The notes below the pieces were generated by a model. It did not search any database. It worked only from the letters and a program-made list of their open reading frames with translations, and had not been told where the DNA came from. 64,000 nt of DNA from Amycolatopsis granulosa (GTDB lineage: Bacteria; Actinomycetota; Actinomycetes; Mycobacteriales; Pseudonocardiaceae), in assembly GCF_011758745.1 (NCBI RefSeq), contig NZ_JAANOV010000001.1, positions 4,712,001 to 4,776,000 on the forward strand, written 5' to 3'. Below are positions 23,838-32,185 of this stretch, piece by piece. The translations under genes were made by a program, and so were the position numbers. How positions within the stretch are numbered: the first letter of the stretch is position 1; the number at the start of each line of letters is the position of its first letter.

Positions 23838-24191
23838 ATGACGCACTACCTGATCACCGTCTACCAGCCCGACGGGGAGCCGCCCGCACCGGAGATCCTC
23901 GACCCCATCATGGCCGACGTCACGGCGTTCCACGAGGAGCTGCGGGCGGCGGGTGCCTGGGTGTTCACCGGCGGCCTGCACCCGCCGGACACGGCGACCG
24001 TGGTGCGGCCGTCCGGTGACGACGTGCTGGTCACCGACGGCCCGTACCTGGAGGGTAAGGAGCACGTCGGCGGGTTCACGGTCATCCGCGCGGCCGACCT
24101 GGACGAGGCCCTGGCGTGGGGCCGCAAGGCCGCGCGGGCGACCAGGCTGCCCATCGAGGTCCGGCCGCTGGCCGAGGTGCCCGCCAGTTGA
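23838..24191 (+). CDS. YCII-related (DGPF) protein
   Basis: A 117-residue protein of the YCII fold. It contains the DGPF-type signature as TDGPY at 66-70, followed by [10 protein letters not shown], plus the N-terminal [10 protein letters not shown] strand. DGPF proteins are conserved partners and targets of ECF42 sigma factors; their biochemical role is not settled. GAGGAGGG precedes ATG 23838. The sigma factor gene begins within its stop codon. Confidence 0.9.
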   Translation: MTHYLITVYQPDGEPPAPEILDPIMADVTAFHEELRAAGAWVFTGGLHPPDTATVVRPSGDDVLVTDGPYLEGKEHVGGFTVIRAADLDEALAWGRKAARATRLPIEVRPLAEVPAS

Positions 24192-25387
24192 CCGTGCCCG
24201 CCGCGGAGATCGCGCGCGTGTTCCGCGAGGAGTACGGGCGCGCCGTGGCCGTCCTGGCCCGCGTCTTCGGTGATCTCGACATCGCCGAGGACGCGGTCCA
24301 GGACGCGTTCACGACCGCCGTGCGGCGGTGGCCGGGCGAGGGTGTGCCGCCGAGCCCGGCCGGCTGGATCATCACCACCGCGCGCAACCGGGCCATCGAC
24401 CGGTTGCGGCGGGAAGCCGGCCGCGACGACCGGCAGGCCCAGGCGGCCCTGCTGCACGCCAGGGACCAACCGGTGGAGGAGGGTGCTGTGCCCGACGACC
24501 GGCTCCGGCTGATCTTCACCTGCTGTCACCCGGCGCTGGCTCCGGCCGCGCGGGTCGCGCTGACGCTCCGGCTGCTCGGCGGGCTGACCACCGCTGAGAT
24601 CGCCCGCGCCTTCCTGGTTCCGGAAAAGACGATGGCCCAACGGATCGTGCGCGCCAAGGGCAAGATCCGCGCCGCCCGGATCCCGTACCGGGTGCCGGCC
24701 GAGGCGGACCTGCCGGACCGCCTGCGGGCCGTGCTCGCCGTGCTCTACCTGATCTTCAACGAGGGCTACACGGCCCGCCGCGCGGAGCTGTGCGCGGAGG
24801 CGGTCCGGCTGACCCGGGCGCTGGCCGGGCTGATGCCCGACGAGCCCGAGGTGCTGGGGCTGCTCGCGCTGATGTTGCTGACCGAGTCCCGCCGCGCCGC
24901 GCGGACCGGGCCGGGCGGGGAGCTGGTGCTGCTGGCCGACCAGGACCGCGGCCGGTGGGACCGGGCGCTGATCGCCGAGGGGCAGGCGCTGGTGCGGCAG
25001 TGCCTGCGCCGCGGGCGGCCCGGGCCGTACCAGATCCAGGCCGCGATCAACGCCGTGCACAGCGACGCGCCCACGGCGGCCGCCACCGACTGGCGGCAGG
25101 TGGTGGCGCTGTACGACCAGCTGATGGTCGTCGCGCCGTCGCCGGTCGCCGCGCTGAACCGGGCGGTCGCGGTGGCCGAGGTCGCCGGCCCGGCGGCGGG
25201 TCTCGCGGCGGTGGCGGCGCTGGAGCCGGCCGAGTACTACCTGTACCACGCGATCCGGGCCGACCTGCTGCGGCGGCTGGGCCGCACGGCGGAGGCGGTA
25301 CGCGCGTACGAGGCCGCGCTGGCGCGCACCGAGAACGCGGCCGAGCGGGAGTTCCTGACGCGGCGGCTGCGTGAGTGCGCGGGGTAG
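24188..25387 (+). CDS. ECF42-type RNA polymerase sigma factor with C-terminal extension
   Basis: A 399-residue sigma factor, twice the length of a plain ECF. Sigma-2 (about 8-80) has [13 protein letters not shown] and sigma-4 (about 110-165) has [20 protein letters not shown]. The remaining 220 residues form a helical TPR-like extension ([38 protein letters not shown]) characteristic of group ECF42, which has no dedicated anti-sigma factor. TTG 24188 overlaps the upstream stop (TTGA); GTG 24194 is an alternative. It is coupled to the DGPF gene, as is standard for the group. Confidence 0.93.
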   Translation: MTVPAAEIARVFREEYGRAVAVLARVFGDLDIAEDAVQDAFTTAVRRWPGEGVPPSPAGWIITTARNRAIDRLRREAGRDDRQAQAALLHARDQPVEEGAVPDDRLRLIFTCCHPALAPAARVALTLRLLGGLTTAEIARAFLVPEKTMAQRIVRAKGKIRAARIPYRVPAEADLPDRLRAVLAVLYLIFNEGYTARRAELCAEAVRLTRALAGLMPDEPEVLGLLALMLLTESRRAARTGPGGELVLLADQDRGRWDRALIAEGQALVRQCLRRGRPGPYQIQAAINAVHSDAPTAAATDWRQVVALYDQLMVVAPSPVAALNRAVAVAEVAGPAAGLAAVAALEPAEYYLYHAIRADLLRRLGRTAEAVRAYEAALARTENAAEREFLTRRLRECAG

Positions 25388-25430
25388 TGCCCCGCCCGCC
25401 GGGCCTGGCCGCGGGCGGGGCGGTCCGCCG

Positions 25431-25752
25431 TCACACCTGCCGCGCCCCCGCGCGGCCGGCCTCGATGACGAAACTCGCCCGGGTGCGGACCGGCGCGCCG
25501 GGCCGGCTCACGTAGTCGACGACCCGGTAGTCGGCCGTCCACGCGGCAGGCGTGATCGTGTTCCGCACGTAGCCGCGCCGGCGGTTGATGAACTTGATGT
25601 GCGGGTTCTCCTGCAGTTGCACGCGATCCCCGGAGTTCTGGTCCGTCCCGTCGCCGCCGGAGGAGATCGACGTGCCCACCAGTTCGGTCGCCACCGTCGC
25701 CGACGACGGGTCCTCGAAGTCGGCCTTGACGTCGGCCACGTGGGGGAGAAGG
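25431..25752 (-). pseudogene. Alkaline phosphatase PhoD, C-terminal remnant
   Basis: About 106 residues match the C-terminal end of secreted PhoD alkaline phosphatases: VADVKADFEDP, TELVGTSISSGGDG, NPHIKFINRRRGYVR, ADYRVVDYVSRPGAPV, RASFVIEAGRPG-like ending. The remaining roughly 400 residues, including the Tat signal and all metal and phosphate ligands, are absent; upstream of VADV the frame has unrelated sequence up to an ATG at 25820. It is thus a truncated remnant left by a deletion. Codon use is still normal, so the event may be recent. Confidence 0.75.
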
Positions 25753-25884
25753 CGGGCAAACGGTAGACCGGCGCCGTGACGCCCGGCCGAATGCGCGGTG
25801 GCCGCGGGGTGGCGGGTCACGGTCGGCGGATCACAGTTCGATCACCGCGGTAGCGATGTGCGCCGGACGGGCGATCAGCGTGGT

Positions 25885-26268
25885 GTGCGCGTGTTGATCG
25901 AGGTGGTGGTCCTGGCCGTGGCCGTGGGTGGGGCGTTCTGGCTGGGGCGGCGCTCGGCCCGGCCACGCCGGACCGGGCCGGTGCCGGTGTTCCGGCTCGA
26001 GGCGCAGCCGCAGCAGTGGTACCGGCTCACCAACACCGGATCCGTCGGGGCCACCGGCGTGCGGATCGACTTCGGCGAGCACTACGACCGGTCCCTCACG
26101 CGCCGCCTGCCGGACTCCGCCGACCTCGCGCCCGGCGAGTCGGTCACGTTCCTCATGCTCGCCACCTGGGCCACCCCGCGGCCGGGCGAGCTGCGCGTGA
26201 GCTGTGCCGAACTCGCCAAACCGGCCGTCGTCGCCGTACCGGAAGGCGCCGAGCCGCTCGCGTCCTGA
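25885..26268 (+). CDS. Membrane-anchored hypothetical protein
   Basis: A 127-residue protein with one N-terminal hydrophobic helix (LIEVVVLAVAVGGAFWLG), a short Arg-rich linker, and a soluble domain of about 90 residues rich in beta-strand patterns (YRLTNTGSVGATGVRIDF, LAPGESVTFLML). The pattern resembles Ig-like or CARDB-type modules, but no family is assigned. GTG 25885 or 25891 may be the start; neither has a good ribosome site. It lies 57 bases upstream of the NAD kinase gene. Confidence 0.65.
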   Translation: MRVLIEVVVLAVAVGGAFWLGRRSARPRRTGPVPVFRLEAQPQQWYRLTNTGSVGATGVRIDFGEHYDRSLTRRLPDSADLAPGESVTFLMLATWATPRPGELRVSCAELAKPAVVAVPEGAEPLAS

Positions 26269-26325
26269 CCGGCCGGGCTAGCTTGGACACCAGGAGGCCG
26301 CACCGGTGCCTCCACGAGGAGGGTC

Positions 26326-27321
26326 ATGGCTTCCGTTTCCCGCATCGGCCTGGTGGTGCACGGCGGCAAGGAGAGCGCGCGGCGCACCGCGGGCGAAGTG
26401 CGCGCGTGGGCGGCCGCCCGCGGTATCCCGTGCACGGACATCGACGTGTGGGACGACTTCGACGGCCACCGGCGGCACGCCAAGGAGGAGGCCGAGCGGG
26501 CGGGTAACCCGGACCTGATCGTCACGGTCGGCGGGGACGGCACCTTCCTGCGCGGGGTGCGGGTCGCGGCGCCGGTCGAGTCGCTGGTGCTCGGCGTGAA
26601 CGTCGGGCGCGTCGGGTTCCTCACCGAGGTCGCCACGGAGGACGTGATCGCCGCGCTGGACGCGGTGAACGACGGCGCCTTCCAGGAGGACTCCCGGATG
26701 ACGCTCACCATGTGCGCGTCCCGGCCGCTGACCATCCCGAAGGGCATCGAGCCGATGCTGCGCTACGGGCGCGGCCCCGCTCTGCCCCCGCCGGCGCCGC
26801 GGCGGCGTGAGATCTCCGACGGCGAGGGCATCCAGCTCGACGTGCTGGGGCTCAACGACATCGTGGTGGAGAAGCTGGCGCGGGACCGGCAGGCGAGCCT
26901 GGCGGTCTACGTCGACGGCCGCCAGTTCGCCGTGTACTCCACCGACGCGTTCGTCGTGGCCTCCTCGACCGGCTCCACCGCCTACAGCTTCTCCGCGGGC
27001 GGCCCGATCGTCTCGCCCGGCCTGGACGCGCTGGTGTTCACGCCGGTCGCGCCGCACATGGTGTTCAACCGCAGCGTGGTGCTCGCGCCGCAGCAGCGGG
27101 TCGGGATCCGGGTGCTGGAGCGGTCCGGGGAGGCCGCGGTCAGCGTCGACGGGCAGCTGCGCGGCGTGCTGGAGCCGGGCGACTGGATCACCGTGCAGGC
27201 GTCGAGCCGGCGGGCGCGGCTGGTCCGCCTGGACGAGCCGGACTTCCTGTGCCGGGTGCGCGACCGGTTCGGGCTCGCCGACTCGGTCGCCGCCCTCGCC
27301 GATGAGCGGCCCCCGCGCTGA
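26326..27321 (+). CDS. NAD kinase family protein
   Basis: This 331-residue protein belongs to the NAD(+)/NADH kinase family, which phosphorylates NAD to NADP. GGDGT at 69-73 is the catalytic and phosphate loop, LGLNDIVVEK holds the conserved Asn-Asp of the NAD site, and STGSTAYSFSAGGP is the second glycine-rich motif. A 25-residue insertion rich in Pro and Arg (about 145-165) separates the lobes; this and the divergence from standard NadK suggest a second, accessory kinase. GAGGAGGG precedes ATG 26326. Confidence 0.85.
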   Translation: MASVSRIGLVVHGGKESARRTAGEVRAWAAARGIPCTDIDVWDDFDGHRRHAKEEAERAGNPDLIVTVGGDGTFLRGVRVAAPVESLVLGVNVGRVGFLTEVATEDVIAALDAVNDGAFQEDSRMTLTMCASRPLTIPKGIEPMLRYGRGPALPPPAPRRREISDGEGIQLDVLGLNDIVVEKLARDRQASLAVYVDGRQFAVYSTDAFVVASSTGSTAYSFSAGGPIVSPGLDALVFTPVAPHMVFNRSVVLAPQQRVGIRVLERSGEAAVSVDGQLRGVLEPGDWITVQASSRRARLVRLDEPDFLCRVRDRFGLADSVAALADERPPR

Positions 27322-27370
27322 CCCGGTCCGCGCTGAGCCCGCGCTGAGCCCGCACATGGGATCATGGGGT

Positions 27371-30262
27371 GTGCCTCGCCTCGGAACGCAGATCCCGCTG
27401 ATCGGCCGCGACCGGGAGCTGGACACCCTGCGCGCGGCCCTGCGCCGGTGCCGGGAGGGACACGCGGGCGCGGTGCTGCTGGCCGGTGACGCCGGGGTCG
27501 GCAAGTCCCGCCTGCTGGCCGAGTTCGTCGACGGCGCCGGGCGGGACGGCGTGACCGTGCTGTCCGGCCGCTGCCTGGACGTCGGCGAGGCGGGGTTGCC
27601 GTACCTGCCGTTCGCCGAGGCGCTGGGCACGCAGCGGGAGGCGGCGAAGCGGTGGCCGGTGCTCGGGGGCCTGCTGCCCGGCCTGGCCACGCCGGAGCCG
27701 GCCGACCAGAGCGTGGAGCGGCTGCGGCTGTTCGACGCGGTGCACGCGGTGCTCGCCGACCTCGCCACGCCCGGCCCGGTGCTGCTCGCGCTGGAGGACC
27801 TGCACTGGGCGGACGCCTCGACGCGCGACCTCGTGCTGTTCCTGCTGTCCCGGCTGGACACCCAGCGGCTGCTGGTGGTGGCCACCTACCGCACCGACGA
27901 CCTGCACCGCCGCCATCCGCTGCGCCCGTTGCTGGCCGAGGTGTCCCGGCTGCCCGCGGTCACCCGCCTCGAGCTGGCCCCGCTCGGCGCGGCCGACACC
28001 GTCGCGTTCGTCACCGCCCTCGCCGACGGCGCGTTGCCGGACGCCACCGTGCACACGGTCGTCGAACGCTCGGAGGGCAACCCGTTCTTCTGCGAGGAGC
28101 TGACCGCCGCCGCCACCCGTGGCGTGAACCTGCCCGGCGGCCTGGCCGAACTGCTGCTGGCCCGCGTGGAGCGGCTCAGTTCCGCTGCGCAGCGCGTGGT
28201 CCGGGCGGTGTCCGGCGCGGCGCAGCTCGTGGCGCACGCGAGCCTGCGCGGCGTGTGCGGCCTCGATGAGGACGCGCTGGAGAGCGCGGTGCGGGAAGCG
28301 GTGCGGCACAACGTGCTCGTCGCCGCCGAGGACGGCTACGCGTTCCGGCACGCGCTGCTGCGCGAAGCGGTTTACGACGATCTGCTGCCCGGGGAACGGG
28401 TCCGCCTGCACGCCGCGTTCGCCCGCCTGGCCGAGGAGAACGGCACCCCCGCCGCGCTGGCGCACCACAGCTTCCGCAGCCACGACCTGCCGACCGCGCT
28501 CGCCGCGTCCGTGCGCGCCGCCGGCCAGGCCGCGGCCATGCACGCGCCGAGCGACGCGCTGCACCACCTGGAGCAGGCGCTGCAGCTGTGGGAGGCGGTC
28601 GCGGAGCCGGAGCGGATCAGCGGACGGGACCGCCTGGCGCTGCTGCGGTCGGCGTCGGCGATGGCGTCGGCAGCAGGCGAGGTGGACCGGGCCGTCACCT
28701 ACGCCGGGTCCGCGGTGACCGAAGCGGACCTGCGGGACGACCCCGAGCTGGCCGCGGAGACCCGGCACCAGCTGGCCGTCGCGCTGATCCCGTTCGACGT
28801 GCACCGCGCCGAGGTGTCCAAGGCCGTGGCCGAGGCGTGGGAGCTGGTGCGCGACCGCCCGGCGAGCCTGGTCCGCGCCAAGGTGCTGGCGCTGCGCGCG
28901 CGGGCGTGGGTGTGGGGCGTGCCGGACGTGGACGTCGACGTCCTGCGCGGGCACGTCGAGGAGGCGATCGCCGACGCGCGGGTGGCCGGGGCGCCGGAGG
29001 TCGAGGCCGACGGTCTGGTCACGCTCGCCGCGTTCGAGGAGTGGCAGGGCAACACCGGGCTCTCCACCGAGCTGGGGCTGGCCGCCGCGGCCCGGGCCGC
29101 CGAGATCGGCGCGGTCCGCGTCGAGCTGCGTGCGCTGCACAACGTCGGCTCCAACTACGTGCGAAGCGGGGAGCTGCGCAAGGCGGCGCGGATGGCCGAG
29201 CGGGTGTGGCGGCGCGCGGAGGAGTCCGGGCTCGGCTGGAGCGACCTCGGCGTCGAGGGGCGCCTCGGCGAGCTGTTCGACCTGTTCGCGCTGGGCGACT
29301 GGGACAGCGCACTCGCCCGCGCCGAGGTGCCGGGGGCGCCCCGGTTCGCGCGCGCCCGCATCGGCGCGTACTCCGCGCCGATCCTGGTGGCACAGGGGCG
29401 CTTCGCCGAGGTGGCGGCGCTCGCCTCGCGGCTGGCCGATCAGCACGGTGACCCGCGCACCGGCGTCGTGCTCGGGATCGCGCTGGCCGAGGCCGCGCAG
29501 TGGCGTGGCGACCCGGCCACGGCGGTCGCGGAGATCCACGGCGTGACCGACCGCATGCGGACGCTGTCCCGGTCGAGCCTGGCCGAGACCCGCTGGGCCG
29601 TCGCGGTCGGGGTGTCCGCGCTCGCCGACCTCGCCGAGCAGGCCCGGCGCCGCGGCGAGGACGCCCGGGCGCTGGTCGAGGAGGGTGCGCGGTTCGCCCG
29701 GTGGGCGGCGGACTCGGGTGAACTGGTCTCGCCGGTGCAGCTCCGGCTCGAGGAACGCAACCCGGACACCGAGGCGCCGACCGCCCGGCTCGCCGCGGAG
29801 CTGAACCGGTTGCGCGGCGCGGACGACCCGGACAGCTGGGCGTGCGCGGTGGACCGGGCCGCGCCGATCCCGTACTGGCAGCTGCTCGCCCGCTGGCGGT
29901 GGGCCGCCGCCCTGCTGGCCCACGGCGAGCGGGACGCCGCGGCCGAGCAGGTCCGCCTCGTGCACGACTCCGCGACCGGGCTGGGCGCGCGGCCGCTGCG
30001 GGCCGCGGTGGCGGACCTGGCGAAGCGCGGCCGCCTGACGACCGCGGGTGCGGCCGCGCCGGCCGGCGACGTGCTGACCCCGCGTGAGCGGTCCGTGCTG
30101 GAACTGGTGGCCGGCGGCCTGACCAACAGGCAGGTGGGGGAGCGGCTGTTCATCAGCGAGAAGACCGCGAGCGTGCACCTGTCCCGGATCATGGCCAAGC
30201 TCGGCGCCGGAAGCCGCGCGGAGGCGGTGTCCCGGGCGCACCAGCGCGGCCTGCTCGGCTGA
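27371..30262 (+). CDS. LuxR-family STAND regulator (AAA ATPase, TPR, LuxR HTH)
   Basis: A 963-residue MalT-like regulator. An N-terminal AAA-type ATPase has P-loop GDAGVGKSRLL at 39-49 and Walker B LLALEDLHWAD; a long helical TPR-like region follows; residues about 895-960 are a LuxR helix-turn-helix (TPRERSVLELVAGGLTNRQVG, then FISEKTASVHLSRIMAKLG). Proteins of this LAL type act as ATP- and ligand-dependent activators. The start is GTG 27371; ATG 27356 is possible. The target is unknown; the DNA ligase gene follows after 41 bases. Confidence 0.92.
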   Translation: MPRLGTQIPLIGRDRELDTLRAALRRCREGHAGAVLLAGDAGVGKSRLLAEFVDGAGRDGVTVLSGRCLDVGEAGLPYLPFAEALGTQREAAKRWPVLGGLLPGLATPEPADQSVERLRLFDAVHAVLADLATPGPVLLALEDLHWADASTRDLVLFLLSRLDTQRLLVVATYRTDDLHRRHPLRPLLAEVSRLPAVTRLELAPLGAADTVAFVTALADGALPDATVHTVVERSEGNPFFCEELTAAATRGVNLPGGLAELLLARVERLSSAAQRVVRAVSGAAQLVAHASLRGVCGLDEDALESAVREAVRHNVLVAAEDGYAFRHALLREAVYDDLLPGERVRLHAAFARLAEENGTPAALAHHSFRSHDLPTALAASVRAAGQAAAMHAPSDALHHLEQALQLWEAVAEPERISGRDRLALLRSASAMASAAGEVDRAVTYAGSAVTEADLRDDPELAAETRHQLAVALIPFDVHRAEVSKAVAEAWELVRDRPASLVRAKVLALRARAWVWGVPDVDVDVLRGHVEEAIADARVAGAPEVEADGLVTLAAFEEWQGNTGLSTELGLAAAARAAEIGAVRVELRALHNVGSNYVRSGELRKAARMAERVWRRAEESGLGWSDLGVEGRLGELFDLFALGDWDSALARAEVPGAPRFARARIGAYSAPILVAQGRFAEVAALASRLADQHGDPRTGVVLGIALAEAAQWRGDPATAVAEIHGVTDRMRTLSRSSLAETRWAVAVGVSALADLAEQARRRGEDARALVEEGARFARWAADSGELVSPVQLRLEERNPDTEAPTARLAAELNRLRGADDPDSWACAVDRAAPIPYWQLLARWRWAAALLAHGERDAAAEQVRLVHDSATGLGARPLRAAVADLAKRGRLTTAGAAAPAGDVLTPRERSVLELVAGGLTNRQVGERLFISEKTASVHLSRIMAKLGAGSRAEAVSRAHQRGLLG

Positions 30263-30303
30263 GCCGATTGGCGGCGGGCGGCGATCCGGCGCAGCATCGG
30301 GAC

Positions 30304-31260
30304 ATGCCGACGCCTGAGCCCGTCGCCCCGATGCTGGCCGTTCCCGGACCCGTGCAGGACAGCGAGGGCTGGGCGTTCGAGTGGAAGTACGACGGGGTGC
30401 GGTGCCAGGCCGCGGTGTCCGGCGGCGAGGTCCGGCTCTACTCGCGGCGGCTGCGTGAGGTCACCGCCACCTACCCCGAGCTCGCCGTGCTCGGCCGGGA
30501 CCGCCGGACGCTGCTGATCGACGGCGAGGTCGTCGCGCTCGACGAGGACGGCAGGCCGGATTTCGGGCGCCTGCAGCAGCGGATGAACCTGGCCGCGCCC
30601 ACCCCGGCCCGGCTGTCGTCGGTGCCCGTGGTGTTCTTCGCGTTCGACCTGCTGCGCGAGGGGACCGCCGACTGCACCGGCCTGCCCTACGAAGAGCGCC
30701 GGGAACGCTTGCTGGCACTGGGCGTCGACCGCCCGGAGGTGCGGGTGCGGCGGCACTTCCGGGCGTCCGAAGTGGAGGGTGCGGAGCTGTTGCGGGCCGC
30801 CCGCGAGGTGGGCCTGGAGGGCCTGGTGTCCAAACGGCTCGACTCGCGCTACCAGCCGGGGCTGCGGTCGCCGGACTGGGTGAAGACGCCGCTGACCCGC
30901 ACCCAGGAGGTGATCATCGCGGGGTGGACCGCGGGCGGGGGACGGCGGTCGGGCACGTTCGGCGCGTTGCTGCTCGGGCTGCACGACGAGACCGGGTTGC
31001 GGTTCGCCGGTCACGTCGGCACCGGCTTCACCGAACGGATGCTGGCCGACCTGCAGGACCGGCTGCGCCCGCTCGCCCGTCGCACCAGCCCGTTCGCCAC
31101 CCCGGTGCCCCGCGAGTACGCCCGCCACGCGCACTGGGTGGAGCCGGAGCTGGTGGGCGAGGTGGAGTTCCGGCAGTGGACCTCCGACGGGCGCCTGCGG
31201 GCGCCGTCGTGGCGCGGGCTGCGGCCGGACCGGCACCCGGAGGAGGTCACGCGCGCTTGA
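30304..31260 (+). CDS. ATP-dependent DNA ligase (LigC-like)
   Basis: The enzyme has 318 residues with an adenylation domain (about 10-200) and an OB-fold (about 205-310). The nucleotidyl-lysine motif KYDGVR has Lys28; later motifs are LIDGEVVAL, FFAFDLL, EGLVSKRLD and DWVKTP. There is no polymerase or nuclease domain, so it is a stand-alone ligase rather than LigD. Such ligases act in repair and can work with Ku; the Ku gene is 30 kb away at 60790. The last 14 bases overlap the convergent EamA gene. Confidence 0.92.
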   Translation: MPTPEPVAPMLAVPGPVQDSEGWAFEWKYDGVRCQAAVSGGEVRLYSRRLREVTATYPELAVLGRDRRTLLIDGEVVALDEDGRPDFGRLQQRMNLAAPTPARLSSVPVVFFAFDLLREGTADCTGLPYEERRERLLALGVDRPEVRVRRHFRASEVEGAELLRAAREVGLEGLVSKRLDSRYQPGLRSPDWVKTPLTRTQEVIIAGWTAGGGRRSGTFGALLLGLHDETGLRFAGHVGTGFTERMLADLQDRLRPLARRTSPFATPVPREYARHAHWVEPELVGEVEFRQWTSDGRLRAPSWRGLRPDRHPEEVTRA

Positions 31261-32167
31261 GCCGGGTCCGCACCGCCAGACCGGCGCAGGCGATCACCGC
31301 GAGCCCGCCGAGCACGGTCGGCCAGGTGATCGCCTCGCGCAGCAGCAGGACCGCCCAGCAGATGCTCAGCACCGGCTGGACCAGCTGGATCTGGCTCACG
31401 TGTGCCATCGGCCCGATCGCGAGCCCGCGGTACCAGGCGAAGAACCCGAGGAACATGCTCACCACCCCGAGGTAGGCGAAGGCCGCCCACTCGGCCACGC
31501 CCCCCGCGGGCGGGTGCTGCGCCGCCGACGTCACCGCCAGCGCGGCCATCACCGGGGCGGACAGCACGAGCGCCCACGAGATCGTCTGCCACGCCCCGAG
31601 TTCCCGGGCGAGCAGCCCGCCCTCGGCGTAGCCGACCCCGGCCGCGAGCACGGCCGCGAGCAGCAGCAGATCGGACCAGTGCAGCCTGCCGAGCCCACCG
31701 CCCTGCAGCGCCGCGAAGGCGGCCGCGGCGACCGCGCCGACCGCCGCCGTCGCCCAGAACAGCACCGGTGGCCGTTCCCGGCCGCGCAGCACGGCGATCA
31801 CCGCGGTCGCGGCGGGCAGCAGCGCGATCACCACCGCGCTGTGACTGGCCGACGCGCTGGTCAGCGCGAACGAGGTGAGCACCGGGAAGCCGACCACCAC
31901 GCCCGCGGCGACCACCGCGAGCCGCAGCCACTGGACGCCGCGGGGCGGCCGTTGCCGGGTGGCCGCGAGCGCACCGGTCGCGAGCAGCGCGGCGATCACG
32001 GCGCGGCCGCACCCGATGAACAACGGTGACATCGTCCCGACGGCGACGCGGGTGAACGGCACGGTGAACGAGAACGCGGCCACGCCGAGCAGTCCCCAGC
32101 CGAGACCGCCCCGCCCGGGAGATAGCACCGGGCGCCCGGCGAGGGTAGCGCTACTATCCTGCTTCAT
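31247..32167 (-). CDS. EamA-family transporter (DMT superfamily)
   Basis: A 306-residue membrane protein with ten predicted helices in two EamA repeats (about 25-150 and 165-295); the second repeat ends with QLVQPVLSICWAVLLLREAITWP, a typical signature. DMT proteins export amino acids or small metabolites. Its ATG (32167-32165) overlaps the ATG of the divergent MocR-type gene in the tetranucleotide CATG, so both must be expressed from promoters inside the opposite coding sequence or be mutually exclusive. Confidence 0.9.
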   Translation of the reverse strand: MKQDSSATLAGRPVLSPGRGGLGWGLLGVAAFSFTVPFTRVAVGTMSPLFIGCGRAVIAALLATGALAATRQRPPRGVQWLRLAVVAAGVVVGFPVLTSFALTSASASHSAVVIALLPAATAVIAVLRGRERPPVLFWATAAVGAVAAAAFAALQGGGLGRLHWSDLLLLAAVLAAGVGYAEGGLLARELGAWQTISWALVLSAPVMAALAVTSAAQHPPAGGVAEWAAFAYLGVVSMFLGFFAWYRGLAIGPMAHVSQIQLVQPVLSICWAVLLLREAITWPTVLGGLAVIACAGLAVRTRLKRA

Positions 32168-32185
32168 GTCCGACGATAGCAGTGC
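32121..32185. promoter_or_regulatory. Repeated MocR operator sites around the overlapping starts
   Basis: Three copies of GATAGYA: forward at 32121-32127, reverse within 32148-32158 (GCGCTACTATC), and forward at 32175-32185 (GATAGCAGTGC). The last two form an inverted repeat matching at 9 of 11 positions and flank both start codons. Multiple direct and inverted copies are typical for MocR/PdxR regulators. Confidence 0.55.

Noticed and set aside
26807-27370. Reading the LuxR-type regulator as an 1151-residue protein starting within the NAD kinase gene
   Set aside because: The upstream part is the wrong frame of the NAD kinase gene and shows Arg/Ser/Pro-rich shadow sequence. The regulator's own N-terminus begins at 27371.
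27362-30241. A 959-codon open frame antisense to the LuxR-type regulator, and similar long antisense frames at 14065-15009, 24000-25249, 32154-33299 and 43245-45368
   Set aside because: In DNA with almost pure G/C third positions the antisense frame is open by chance. Their translations are low-complexity, rich in Arg, Gly, His and Pro, while the opposite strand encodes clear protein families.
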